A stretch of 64,000 nucleotides of DNA from Rhodoplanes sp046000175 (GCF_046000175.1 NZ_JBEOMB010000008.1:62001-126000), one strand, 5' to 3'. Counted from the stretch's first letter, positions 1-8,183 are shown. Numbers and translations are program-made. The notes: generated by a model not told the origin, from the letters alone.

Positions 1-344
1 GCCCGCCCCTGCGCCCGCGCGAAGGCGAGCAGGTTCGGATCCTTCTCGATGTCGGCGAGGTCGGCCTTGGCGAGCGCCGCCGCCTTCTCTCCGCGGAGCT
101 GCTGGAGCGCCGCGAGATCGGCGCGGACATTGGCGCGCGACGAGTAGCCGATCACGCCCGACGTGTAGGACGACACCAGCGGCCAGGCCGGATAGACGAT
201 CCAGTAACCGAACGCCCAGATGCAGCAGGCGTAGAACGTCCACAGCCACCAGCGCGGCAGCGGGTTGTTCAGCTCCTTGATGCCGTCCCACTCGTGACCC
301 GTGGTCGCGATGCCGGTGACGGCGTCGATGTCTTGCTTCGCCAT
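1..344 (-). CDS. ccoP: cbb3-type cytochrome c oxidase subunit CcoP, N-terminal part (truncated by window edge)
   Basis: About 114 codons are visible, read from the ATG at 344 leftwards off the window. The N-terminus is typical of CcoP/FixP: a short charged segment with the family signature TGHEWDGIKELNNPLPRWW (residues 15-33), then one membrane anchor (about residues 33-55) ending before a charged periplasmic stretch. The two heme-c CxxCH sites expected further on lie outside the window. CcoP is the diheme subunit that passes electrons to CcoO/CcoN in the high-affinity terminal oxidase. It follows ccoQ by 6 bp in the ccoNOQP operon. Confidence 0.93.
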   Translation of the reverse strand, partial: MAKQDIDAVTGIATTGHEWDGIKELNNPLPRWWLWTFYACCIWAFGYWIVYPAWPLVSSYTSGVIGYSSRANVRADLAALQQLRGEKAAALAKADLADIEKDPNLLAFARAQGR

Positions 345-350
345 GGTCTC

Positions 351-512
351 TCAGTCCTCCCGCAGAGGCATCTTGGCCGCGTGGTCGAAGGCCGCGCGAT
401 TGTGCGGCCACAGCGCGTAGGCGAGCACCGCCACGAACAGGAGGACGAAGAACGGCGTCCACCAGTTGGCGACGAGGTGGCCGATCAGGGACAGTCCGAA
501 TTCCGGTTTCAT
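351..512 (-). CDS. ccoQ: cbb3-type cytochrome c oxidase subunit CcoQ
   Basis: A 53-residue protein with one transmembrane helix (about residues 17-37, WTPFFVLLFVAVLAYALW) and a short polar tail (PHNRAAFDHAAKMPLRED). Size, topology and position between ccoO and ccoP identify it as CcoQ/FixQ, the small subunit that stabilises the assembled oxidase. It starts 9 bp after the ccoO stop, with a purine-rich GAGAGGGG ribosome site just upstream. Confidence 0.9.
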   Translation of the reverse strand: MKPEFGLSLIGHLVANWWTPFFVLLFVAVLAYALWPHNRAAFDHAAKMPLRED

Positions 513-521
513 GGACCCCTC

Positions 522-1256
522 TCAGCGCAGGTTGGCTTTGTCGTCGTAGAGCTTCAGATCGACCAGCGTGCCCAGCATCTGCAGATAGGCGACGAGGGCG
601 TCCATCTCGGTGATGCGCGACGGGTTGCCGTCGTAGTCACGCGCCGTGCTCTTCGGATAGCGGCCCTGGAGATCGGCGACCGCCGGATCGTCGAGCGTCG
701 CCTGGATCTTGAGGTCCTTGGCGGCGTTCTTGATCTGGTCGTCGGTGTAGGGCACGCCGACGAGGCGCAGCGTCTCCATCTGGGCGGCGAGCGCCTTGGG
801 GTCGAGCTCGGTCTTCGCCAGGAACGGATAGCCCGGCATCACCGACTGCGGCACCACGGCACGCGGGTTCTTCAGATGGGCGACGTGCCACTCGTCCGAG
901 TACTTGCCGCCGACCCGCGACAGGTCCGGCCCGGTGCGCTTGGAGCCCCACTGGAACGGATGGTCGTACATCGACTCGGCGGCGAGCGAGTAGTGCCCGT
1001 AGCGCTCCACCTCGTCGCGCAGCGGACGGATCTGCTGCGAGTGGCAGGTGTAGCAGCCCTCGCGGACGTAGATGTCTCGTCCGGCGAGCTCGAGCGGGGT
1101 GTAGGGCCGCATGCCCTCCACCTTCTCGATGGTGCTCTTCAGATAGAAGAGCGGGGCGATCTCGACGAGACCTCCGATCGAGATCACCAGCAGGATGCCG
1201 ATGAGGAGGAGGATCGAGTTCTTCTCGAGGATCTCGTGCTTGGCCATGAGCGACAT
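522..1256 (-). CDS. ccoO: cbb3-type cytochrome c oxidase subunit CcoO (monoheme cytochrome c)
   Basis: 244 residues: an N-terminal membrane anchor (about residues 13-32), then a periplasmic monoheme cytochrome c domain. The heme-binding CYTCH motif is at residues 68-72, followed by the family-typical SQQIRPL. CcoO accepts electrons from CcoP and delivers them to CcoN. A second possible start is the Met at residue 4 (MAKHEIL); both stay clear of the ccoN stop, 13 bp upstream. Length fits the family (about 240 residues). Confidence 0.95.
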   Translation of the reverse strand: MSLMAKHEILEKNSILLLIGILLVISIGGLVEIAPLFYLKSTIEKVEGMRPYTPLELAGRDIYVREGCYTCHSQQIRPLRDEVERYGHYSLAAESMYDHPFQWGSKRTGPDLSRVGGKYSDEWHVAHLKNPRAVVPQSVMPGYPFLAKTELDPKALAAQMETLRLVGVPYTDDQIKNAAKDLKIQATLDDPAVADLQGRYPKSTARDYDGNPSRITEMDALVAYLQMLGTLVDLKLYDDKANLR

Positions 1257-1269
1257 GGTCGTTCCTCCC

Positions 1270-2922
1270 TCACTCGGCCGGCTGCAGGGCGGGCCGCGCC
1301 ACCGGCGCCGGCTCGCCCGACCGCACCGTCATCCACACGTTCCAGGCCATGATCAGCGAGCCGACGACGAACAGGGCGCCGCCGAGCGCCCGGACGGCGT
1401 AGAACGGGTGCATCGCCTCGACCGTCTCGATGAACGAATATTCGAGGAAGCCGAGCGACGTGTAGGCGCGCCACATCAGGCCCTGCAGGATGCCGGACAC
1501 CCACATGGCCGAGACGTAGAGCACGATGCCGATGGTGGCGAGCCAGAAGTGCCAGTTCACGGCCTTGAGGCTGTAGAGCTGCTTCTTCTGCCACAGCCAC
1601 GGCACCATGCAGTAGATGGCGCCGAACGACACGAAGCCGACCCAGCCGAGCGCGCCCGAATGGACGTGACCGACGGTCCAGTCGGTGTAGTGGCTGAGCG
1701 AGTTCACGGCCTTGATGGACATCATCGGCCCTTCGAAGGTCGACATGCCGTAGAAGGCGACCGAGACGACCATCATGCGCAGCACCGGGTCGGTGCGCAG
1801 CTTGTCCCACGCGCCGGAGAGCGTCATCAGGCCGTTGATCATGCCGCCCCAGGACGGCATCCACAGCATGATCGAAAAGGTCATGCCGAGCGTCTGCGCC
1901 CAGTCGGGCAGCGACGTGTAGTGGAGATGGTGCGGGCCGGCCCAGATGTAGAGGAAGATCAGCGCCCAGAAGTGCACGATCGACAGCCGGTAGGAGTAGA
2001 CCGGCCGCTCCGCCTGCTTCGGCACGTAGTAGTACATGATGCCGAGGAACCCGGCGGTGAGGAAGAAGCCCACCGCGTTGTGGCCGTACCACCACTGGAA
2101 CATCGCGTCCTGCACGCCGGACCAGACGATGTAGGACTTCGAGCCGAACACCGAGACGGGCAGCGTCGCGTTGTTGCCGAGATGCAGCACCGCGATGGTG
2201 ACGATGAAGGCGAGATAGAACCAGTTGGCGACGTAGATGTGCGGCTCTTTGCGCTTGATGATCGTCGCCAGGAAGACGAGCAGATAAACGACCCAGACGA
2301 CCGTCAGCCACAGGTCCGCATACCACTCGGGCTCGGCGTATTCCTTGCTCTGGGTGACGCCGAGCAGATAGCCCGTGCCGGCGATGACGATGAAGAAGTT
2401 GTAGCCCAGGATCACGAACCACGGCGCCATGTGGCCGGCGAGCCGCGTGCGGCAGGTGCGCTGCACGACGTAGAACGACGACGCGAGCAGCACGTTGCCG
2501 CCGAACGCGAAGATCACGGCCGAGGTGTGCAGCGGCCGCAGGCGCCCGAAGTTCAGGAACGGCAGGTCGAAGTTCAGCCACGGATAGGCGAGTTCGAGCG
2601 CGATGTAGAGGCCGACCGTGAAGCCGGCGACGCCCCAGAACACCGCCGCCGCCGTGGCGAACTTGATCGGTCCGTCATTGTAGTTGACGCGGCCGTCGTC
2701 GGTCGCCTCGCCGGGCAGCACGGCCGGACGGTTGAAATAGCCCCGGAAGATCAGGAACACGGCCGCGACGCTCGCGGCCGCCGACAGATACGCATGGAAC
2801 GCGAACGGCGCGTCCTGCGCCTTGGCTGCTCCGATCAGGCAGAGCAGTGTCGTCACGGCGAAGACGAACGCGAGTCCGCCCTCCCCGAATGTCATGGTCT
2901 TGCGAACCGTCGATTGAGCCAT
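1270..2922 (-). CDS. ccoN: cbb3-type cytochrome c oxidase catalytic subunit CcoN
   Basis: 550 residues from the ATG at 2922 (MAQSTVRKTMTFGEGG). The frame extends to a TTG at 3021, but that stretch overlaps the FNR box and has no coding character. The protein is polytopic (about 12 helices) with heme-copper oxidase metal ligands: WYGHN for CuB, GPHHLHYTSLP for the paired CuB histidines, and HVHSGALGW for the heme b/b3 histidines. CcoN reduces O2 to water and pumps protons in the inner membrane. It is the first gene of ccoNOQP and lies 86 bp downstream of an FNR/FixK box, which implies induction at low oxygen. Confidence 0.97.
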   Translation of the reverse strand: MAQSTVRKTMTFGEGGLAFVFAVTTLLCLIGAAKAQDAPFAFHAYLSAAASVAAVFLIFRGYFNRPAVLPGEATDDGRVNYNDGPIKFATAAAVFWGVAGFTVGLYIALELAYPWLNFDLPFLNFGRLRPLHTSAVIFAFGGNVLLASSFYVVQRTCRTRLAGHMAPWFVILGYNFFIVIAGTGYLLGVTQSKEYAEPEWYADLWLTVVWVVYLLVFLATIIKRKEPHIYVANWFYLAFIVTIAVLHLGNNATLPVSVFGSKSYIVWSGVQDAMFQWWYGHNAVGFFLTAGFLGIMYYYVPKQAERPVYSYRLSIVHFWALIFLYIWAGPHHLHYTSLPDWAQTLGMTFSIMLWMPSWGGMINGLMTLSGAWDKLRTDPVLRMMVVSVAFYGMSTFEGPMMSIKAVNSLSHYTDWTVGHVHSGALGWVGFVSFGAIYCMVPWLWQKKQLYSLKAVNWHFWLATIGIVLYVSAMWVSGILQGLMWRAYTSLGFLEYSFIETVEAMHPFYAVRALGGALFVVGSLIMAWNVWMTVRSGEPAPVARPALQPAE

Positions 2923-3007
2923 GGATGGGGCCTTGGGTTGCGGCGTTACAAGATCGGGCTGAATTGAAGAGCGTTCAGGACTAGTCAGGATGCTCGCGGT
3001 GCACGCA

Positions 3008-3021
3008 TTGATGAAAGTCAA
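3008..3021 (-). promoter_or_regulatory. FNR/FixK-type operator upstream of ccoN
   Basis: TTGAT-GAAA-GTCAA matches the TTGAT-N4-ATCAA consensus of FNR/FixK regulators at 9 of 10 positions. Its near edge is 86 bp from the ccoN start, a usual place for a class II activator site. The fixK-like gene at 4546-5274 is the obvious candidate regulator. Confidence 0.8.
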
Positions 3022-3056
3022 TCGGAGCCAGTGTCAGGCCGACTTGATTGTCCAGT

Positions 3057-4175
3057 CTACTTGACAATGCTGTCGTCCCCCCCGTCCTTCCGCAGTCTTC
3101 GAACGTATCGGATCACCACCGGCAGCGTCAGCGACACGGCGAAGAACCGCGCGATGTGGTGCGCCCCGACGAAGACCGGATCGATATGCAAAGCGAGCGA
3201 CAGCACCATCATGGCGTCGATGGCGCCGGGCGAGAACGCGACCGTGAGATCGCCGAGCGGCAGATGCAGGGTCGGCACCAGCGCCAGCACGAACGCGGCC
3301 GTGACCGCGACCGCGACCCCGAAGGCCCCGAGCCCGGCGCCCAGATAGGTCAGCAGCAGACCCGTCGACGTGTTGGTGAAGCGCGATCCGGAGATCGCGC
3401 CGAGCCCGATCATGCCGCCGATCGTCGCCCAGGCCGGCAGCGTCACGGTGATCAGGCCGGTGCCGTGCAGCACCGCCGAGACCGTCATCGGGCCGATCAG
3501 CAGGCCGCCGGGAAATCCGATGCGCATCAGCAGGAGCCCGACCCCGAGCGCCGCCGCGACCAGCACGGCGAGCTCGGCCGGAGCGGCGAGCAGGCTCGAC
3601 GGCGGCGCCGCGAGCCGGGTCGGCCCGCCGTGGCCGAGCGCGGCGAGCGCCACCGGCACGCCGACCGTGAGAATCACCACGCGGAGCGACTGCACCACGG
3701 CGATGCCGCGGACGTCGCACTTCTCCTCGACCGCGTGCGCGAGCACCTGGGAGAGCGCCCCGGGCACGGCCGCGAACATCGCGGTCATCGTCTCCCAGCC
3801 GTGGACCTTGCGCAGATAATAGGTCGTCGCGACGGTGACGCAGGCCGATGCCGCGACGACGGCCGCGATGCTGATCGGCCAGGCCGCGATGCCGCGCAGC
3901 GAGGCCGGATTGACGACGCTGCCGAGCGACAGGCCGACGATCACGAAGCAGGCGCGCGCGAGCGGGCGCGGCACACCACACGGACGGCCGGCGATCGCGG
4001 CGACCGCGACCGACACCATGGCGCCGGCCAGGAAGGCGGCTGGGATGTTGGCGAGATAGAACAGCGCCGCACCGGCGGACGCGATCGCGAAGGTCTCGGC
4101 GAGATGACGGAGATCGCGGAGCGAGAATTTGGGGCCCGAGGGCGGGCGCACGGAATCAGGCGAACGCGTCTGCAT
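3057..4175 (-). CDS. AbrB-family (DUF/PF05145) membrane protein
   Basis: 372 residues, highly hydrophobic, with about 10 predicted transmembrane segments in two similar halves, as in the AbrB duplication family (often called putative ammonia monooxygenase or transport regulator; unrelated to the Bacillus DNA-binding AbrB). Supporting stretches are VPGALSQVLAHAVEE and MTAMFAAVPGALS in the first half and LAFSPGAIDAMMVLSLAL-like residues (VAFSPGAIDAMMV) in the second. The function of the family is not established. The start has a clear CAGGACCCCCATG context. It is codirectional with ccoNOQP and lies between the regulator and oxidase genes, but has its own 5' region. Confidence 0.8.
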   Translation of the reverse strand: MQTRSPDSVRPPSGPKFSLRDLRHLAETFAIASAGAALFYLANIPAAFLAGAMVSVAVAAIAGRPCGVPRPLARACFVIVGLSLGSVVNPASLRGIAAWPISIAAVVAASACVTVATTYYLRKVHGWETMTAMFAAVPGALSQVLAHAVEEKCDVRGIAVVQSLRVVILTVGVPVALAALGHGGPTRLAAPPSSLLAAPAELAVLVAAALGVGLLLMRIGFPGGLLIGPMTVSAVLHGTGLITVTLPAWATIGGMIGLGAISGSRFTNTSTGLLLTYLGAGLGAFGVAVAVTAAFVLALVPTLHLPLGDLTVAFSPGAIDAMMVLSLALHIDPVFVGAHHIARFFAVSLTLPVVIRYVRRLRKDGGDDSIVK

Positions 4176-4496
4176 GGGGGTCCTGCGTCTGGCCGCTCTC
4201 TTAGAGCATTTCAGACGGAGTGCGAACTGTTCTTATGAGAATGTCGCAAGGTCGGCACGACGCGACGCCACGTTGTGGCGATGTCGGGCACGTCGACGCG
4301 CGACGCGCGAAATCCAGGCTGCGCGACGGCGCGAAAAAAAAGCGCCGCACGAACCGTACGGCGCTTTCAGTTGAAGAGGACCGTCCGGGGAGGAGATGGA
4401 CGGTCGCTCCGAAAAAGCTCGGGGATCGGCGGCGTCATGGCCGGCGACGGTTTCGCGCCGACGAGAACGCGCGGATCACGGCACGCCGGTCGACTT
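4176..4496. other. Intergenic region between abrB-like and fixK-like genes
   Basis: No coding signal. It holds the 5' leader of the AbrB-family gene and a minus-strand intrinsic terminator at 4334-4367; the short tandem repeat begins at its right-hand end. Confidence 0.6.
4334..4367 (-). terminator. Rho-independent terminator of the fixK-like gene
   Basis: Read on the minus strand: AAAGCGCCG, an 11-nt loop, CGGCGCTTT, then a run of T (plus-strand A run at 4334-4341). The 9-bp stem followed by a U tract lies about 180 bp beyond the fixK stop. Confidence 0.7.
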
Positions 4497-4552
4497 GCGC
4501 CGATCAATGTGCGCCGATCAATGTGCGCCGGCCAATGTACGCCGGTCAGTGC
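4497..4552. repeat. 14-bp tandem repeat, four copies, at the 3' end of fixK
   Basis: Unit GCGCCGATCAATGT at 4497-4510 and 4511-4524 (identical), then 4525-4538 (2 changes) and a more diverged copy at 4539-4552. The last copy covers the fixK stop codon (4546-4548) and the final codons. The repeat lies between the stop codon and the terminator. Confidence 0.85.
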
Positions 4553-5274
4553 GCTCCGGTGAGCTGACAGATGCGGCAGACGTCGTGGACCCGCACCTCT
4601 TCCTGCTTGTCGATCGCGATGATGCCGCGACGCCGCAGCTCCGAGAAGGCGCGCGAGACGGTCTCCAGCGTGAGGCCGAGATAGTCGGCGATCTCCTGGC
4701 GGGTCATGCCGAGGCGAACGACGGCGGAGTCGCCACCGCAGCGCGGACCCGAGCAGTTGAAGCCGCCGCGACCCGGCACGCAGTGCATGACGAAGGTGGC
4801 GACCCGCTCCAGCGCCGACTTGCGGCCGAGCAGCACGGCATGCTCGTGCAGGGCGCAAAGCTGGGCGTGCACGTGCCCGCTGAGCCGGCGCAGCAGCTCG
4901 GGCGAGTGCTCGACGGCGGCGCGCTCCCACGCGATGATGTTGCAGGTGACCAGCGTCTCGGCCGAGCAGTCGTACACGGGCAGCGCCGACAGGCCGAACA
5001 CGTCGCCGGCGGAGAGCAGCTCGACCACCTGACGGCGTCCGTCGGGCAGGAGCTTGTAGAGCATCACGGCGCCGTCGACGAGCTGATACATCCGGTCGGC
5101 GCGGTCGCCCTCACGGAAGACATGGGCGTGCTGACCGACCCGCTGGCGCTGGCCCTGGGGCTCCTCGTCGCGACGGCTGGCGGCCGGAACGGGCGCGGCG
5201 CGGTGGGACGACGGGAGCCGACAGGGCGACTCGACCGCAACGGAAATGGATCGCTGTGCGATGGCTGGCTTCAT
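4546..5274 (-). CDS. fixK: Crp/Fnr-family transcriptional regulator, FixK type
   Basis: 242 residues from the ATG at 5274, which has a strong GAGGACCCCCATG context; the frame is open to 5364 but the added residues look non-coding. It has a cyclic-nucleotide-binding-like beta roll (about residues 45-140) and a C-terminal winged helix with RQEIADYLGLTLETVSRAFS, whose E--SR recognition residues match those that read TTGAT half-sites in FNR/FixK. The FNR iron-sulfur cysteine cluster is absent from the N-terminus (one Cys only). However, nine cysteines occur overall, including three in a loop before the helix-turn-helix and a C-x2-C at residues 233-236. It probably activates ccoNOQP under low oxygen after FixJ-dependent induction. 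Confidence 0.88.
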   Translation of the reverse strand: MKPAIAQRSISVAVESPCRLPSSHRAAPVPAASRRDEEPQGQRQRVGQHAHVFREGDRADRMYQLVDGAVMLYKLLPDGRRQVVELLSAGDVFGLSALPVYDCSAETLVTCNIIAWERAAVEHSPELLRRLSGHVHAQLCALHEHAVLLGRKSALERVATFVMHCVPGRGGFNCSGPRCGGDSAVVRLGMTRQEIADYLGLTLETVSRAFSELRRRGIIAIDKQEEVRVHDVCRICQLTGAH

Positions 5275-5804
5275 GGGGGTCCTCGCCGGACGAGCCGGGG
5301 GTTGAAACGCTCGGCAGCGCAATGGGACATTACCGGAGCTGATCGCCGAGGCGTAATCTGGCATGAATGCTTACGGAGAAACCCTTATCGTTAAAAGCCC
5401 TTATGATTCAGCATGTTGCACGGCACGCCGAAGGGTCCGAAACGGGCGTTTCGGGAGCCTCCGAGACGATCCTGGAAGACGTGGATTTCAACCGCGCAAT
5501 TGAGATTGCACCGCACCTAACGACTGTCAAGCGCGCTTTACGTTTGGTCGCCGCCGCGACGCCTCGAACTTTCGCCGTACGCATTTGTCCGGGGGCAATT
5601 CGGGGGTGTCTCGATCGGTCTCCGGAGTGGCGCACTGGGCCTGCGGTCGGGGCCGAAGCTCACCGCCGACGCGAAGCGCCACTTCCCGTCCGCCGCTCCC
5701 GGTACGCCGCCCGGGAATCAAGCGGAACGGCCGAGTGATTCAAAACCTCGCCGGCGCGGACGAGGCCGACGCTCTCGTCGCACGCGCCGCGCGAAACCGC
5801 CGGA
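5275..5804. other. Intergenic region between fixK and the single-domain response regulator
   Basis: About 530 bp upstream of fixK. It contains an AT-richer stretch near 5340-5420 that probably carries the fixK promoter (the FixJ target if the cascade is conserved). A 123-codon plus-strand frame (5367-5738) has no recognisable domain or ribosome site, so I do not call it. No FNR box was found here. Confidence 0.5.
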
Positions 5805-6167
5805 TCAAGAGCGCAGGGTGGCGAGCTGCTGGGTGATGGCGCCGTGCGACAGCGGCTTGCGGATGATGCTCATCTCGCCGACGCCTTCGAGGCCGCGGAG
5901 CTGCAGGTCGATCGTGTTCTGCGACTGGCCCGACATCGCGACGATGCGGGGCGGATCCTTCAAGCCGTTGAGCCAGCGGATCAGCTCGGCCCCGCTGATG
6001 CCCGGGAGGATCAGATCGACGAAGACGATGTCCTGTCCGGCCGGCGGCCCGGCGCGGAAGAAATCCTCCGCGTCGGAATGGCACACGACCTCGAACCCCA
6101 AATGCTCCAGGAGGATGGCGAGCGAGTCGCTCACCCCCGGATCATCTTCGACGACATGCACGGCCAT
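5805..6167 (-). CDS. Single-domain response regulator (receiver only)
   Basis: 120 residues from ATG 6167 (MAVHVVEDDPGV); an upstream in-frame Met at 6236 gives an implausible extension. One CheY-like receiver domain fills the protein: the acidic pair EDD near residue 7, the phosphoacceptor Asp in IVFVDLILPG (about residue 52), Ser in AMSGQS and the conserved Lys in IIRKPLS. There is no output domain. It lies between fixJ and fixK on the same strand, the position where related bacteria carry a small receiver gene in the fixLJ-fixK cluster. It may be a phosphate sink or an extra target of the FixL-like kinase. Confidence 0.88.
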   Translation of the reverse strand: MAVHVVEDDPGVSDSLAILLEHLGFEVVCHSDAEDFFRAGPPAGQDIVFVDLILPGISGAELIRWLNGLKDPPRIVAMSGQSQNTIDLQLRGLEGVGEMSIIRKPLSHGAITQQLATLRS

Positions 6168-6256
6168 GACAGAACCCAACAGCTCGCAGCCAGCCCACGA
6201 GCTGCCTTGCCTCTCAACATCGGAGCACCTCGCCAAGCGCTCAATTCGTATTACAA

Positions 6257-6278
6257 CGCTAAGCAGTATTACTTAGCG
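6257..6278. promoter_or_regulatory. Perfect inverted repeat between fixJ and the receiver gene
   Basis: CGCTAAG, 8-nt spacer, CTTAGCG, in an AT-rich stretch 90 bp upstream of the single-domain receiver gene and 48 bp beyond the fixJ stop. There is no T tract, so it looks more like an operator than a terminator. Its binding protein is unknown. Confidence 0.5.
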
Positions 6279-6325
6279 CTCCGAGAGGGTCTGTGAGTCC
6301 GGGATAGAGCGGCGAGGGCGGACGC

Positions 6326-6961
6326 TCAGGCGTTGCGGGGGGACTCCGACAGGACGATGCGGACGAGGTCGGCGGCGTTCTTGGCGCCGAGCTTCTCCAT
6401 GATTCGGGCGCGGTGGACCTCGATGGTGCGCGGGCTGATCCCGAGCTGACGCCCGGCCTCCTTGTTGGAGGCGCCGGCCGCGATGAGGTTGAGCACCTCG
6501 CGCTCGCGCGCGGTGAGGAGGTCGCTGCCGGGGAACTGGGTCAGCGTCTCGCCGAGGCCGGCCCGCGCCTGCCGGCGACTCGCCGCCTCGATGGCGTCGC
6601 GCACCCGGTTGACCACGGTCTCGGCGTCGAACGGCTTCTCGATGAAGTCGAAGGCGCCGTTCTTGATCGCCTCGACCGCCATCGGGATGTCGCCCTGGCC
6701 GGAGATGATGAACACCGGCGCCGGATAGTTCTTGGCGTTGAGCTCCTTGAGGATGTCGAGCCCGGACCGCCCCGGCATGTGGACGTCGAGGATGATGCAG
6801 GCCGGCGCCCGCGAGCGCACCGCCGCCAGGAAGGAATGCCCGTCCGCGAAGGTGGTGACGTGATAGCCTTCCAGGGTCAGTACGACCGAAAGCGCGTCGC
6901 GGACCGCGGGATCGTCGTCGATGATGTGGATCTCACCAGCCGCGGTGGCGTTCTGACCCAT
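6326..6961 (-). CDS. fixJ: Two-component response regulator FixJ
   Basis: 211 residues from ATG 6961; the frame opens further upstream inside fixL but lacks a plausible start. The receiver domain (about 10-125) has the acidic pair DDD, the phosphoacceptor in IILDVHMPG, Ser/Thr in IISGQGD and Lys in FIEKPFD. A LuxR/FixJ helix-turn-helix follows (about 145-205): LTAREREVLNLIAAGASNKE and GISPRTIEVHRARIMEKL. It overlaps the fixL 3' end by 29 bp, which suggests translational coupling. FixJ activates fixK when phosphorylated by FixL. Confidence 0.93.
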   Translation of the reverse strand: MGQNATAAGEIHIIDDDPAVRDALSVVLTLEGYHVTTFADGHSFLAAVRSRAPACIILDVHMPGRSGLDILKELNAKNYPAPVFIISGQGDIPMAVEAIKNGAFDFIEKPFDAETVVNRVRDAIEAASRRQARAGLGETLTQFPGSDLLTAREREVLNLIAAGASNKEAGRQLGISPRTIEVHRARIMEKLGAKNAADLVRIVLSESPRNA

Positions 6962-8183
6962 TGTGTCCGTCCTTGGTTGCTGTCGTCGCGCCCGAGCTCC
7001 CCTCGTCCGGCAGCGGCAGCGGCAGGAGCAAGGTGAAGCAGGCCCCCCGCCCCCGACCTCCCGGATCGACGATGAGATCGCCGCCGTGGGTCTGAGCGAT
7101 AGATTTCGAAATGGCAAGGCCGAGTCCGAGCCCTTGGCTCTTGGACGACGAAAAAGCCTTGAACAATTCGGAAATGCCGGCCGGAGGGATGCCGGGACCG
7201 CTGTCGAGCACGCTCAGCCCGACGCCGTCCGGCCGCAACCGGGTCGACACCCGCACCACCTGGACGTCGCAACCCTTGATCGCCTCGATCGCGTTGCGCA
7301 CCAGGTTGACGACGACCTGCTGGATCTGGACCGGGTCGACCATCACGTTCGGCAGGCCGGATGCGAGGTCGCGGACGATGCGGGTGCCGGGCGCACTGCC
7401 CAGCACGGTGAGCTCGAGGGCGTCCTCGATCAGCGGGTTGAGCTCGACGCTCTTGCGCACCGGATCGCGCTTCTCGATGAACTGGCGCATCCGCTGGATG
7501 ATGCTGCCGGCCCGCTCGGCCTCGCGCACCGCCTTCTCGAGAATCGCCATGACGCTGGTCGGGATGGCGCCGGCGGCACCCTGCTTGGCGCAGGAGCGCT
7601 CCACCGCCTGGAGATAGAGCATCACGGCGGTCAGCGGCTGGTTGAGCTCGTGGGCGAGCGCCGCCCCCATCTCGTCGACCGCCGAGACGCGCGCCATCCG
7701 CACCAGATTGGCCTGGAGCTGCGCGAGCCGCTGCTCGCTCTCGTTGCGCGCCCGCAGGTCCCGCATGATGCCGATGAACTGGCGTCCCGCCGAGGTCACC
7801 GCCTCGCCGACCGACAGGTGGATCGGGATGACGGTGCCGTCGCGGTGCTGCGCCGGAACCTCGCGGCCGATGCCGATGATCTTGCGGTGGCCGCTCGCGA
7901 TGTAGTTGCCGATGTAGCCGTCGTGCGCCCGCGAGTGATCGTTCGGCATGATGGTCGAGACGTTGCGGCCGAGCATCTCGACCGCCGTGTAGCCGAACAG
8001 GCGCTCGCACGCCTTGTTGTAGGTGAGCACGATGCCGCGCTCGTCGATGATGATGATTCCGTCCGCCGCGGTGTCGAGGACGCTCGCGAGCTGCGCATCG
8101 GAGATCGCCGGCACGGTGCGCTGGCTGTTGCTGGCGCTGCCGCTCGGCGGGGCCTCGGCACGATCGAAGGGCTTCATCGACAT
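6933..8183 (-). CDS. fixL: FixL-like sensor histidine kinase (PAS-HisKA-HATPase)
   Basis: 416 residues from ATG 8183 (MSMKPFDRAE), with an AAGGA site upstream. It is soluble, with no membrane segment. One PAS domain (about 35-150) with the FixL-type stretch KIIGIGREV and HRDGTVIPIHLSVGE is followed by a FixL-type H-box (ALAHELNQPLTAV, about residue 185). The HATPase domain has LVRNAIEAIKG, DSGPGIPP and GLGLGLAISKSI. Aligned without gaps to the FixL heme motif DPHIIGIGR as I recall it, the proximal heme histidine position is occupied by Lys (GHRKIIGIGR). Heme-based O2 sensing is therefore doubtful even though the gene partner (fixJ) and H-box are FixL-like. Confidence 0.85.
   Translation of the reverse strand: MSMKPFDRAEAPPSGSASNSQRTVPAISDAQLASVLDTAADGIIIIDERGIVLTYNKACERLFGYTAVEMLGRNVSTIMPNDHSRAHDGYIGNYIASGHRKIIGIGREVPAQHRDGTVIPIHLSVGEAVTSAGRQFIGIMRDLRARNESEQRLAQLQANLVRMARVSAVDEMGAALAHELNQPLTAVMLYLQAVERSCAKQGAAGAIPTSVMAILEKAVREAERAGSIIQRMRQFIEKRDPVRKSVELNPLIEDALELTVLGSAPGTRIVRDLASGLPNVMVDPVQIQQVVVNLVRNAIEAIKGCDVQVVRVSTRLRPDGVGLSVLDSGPGIPPAGISELFKAFSSSKSQGLGLGLAISKSIAQTHGGDLIVDPGGRGRGACFTLLLPLPLPDEGSSGATTATKDGHNGSERHRGW

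Noticed and set aside
5367..5738. 123-codon plus-strand frame upstream of fixK
   Set aside because: No ribosome site, no domain, Arg-rich C-terminus and location over the likely fixK promoter.
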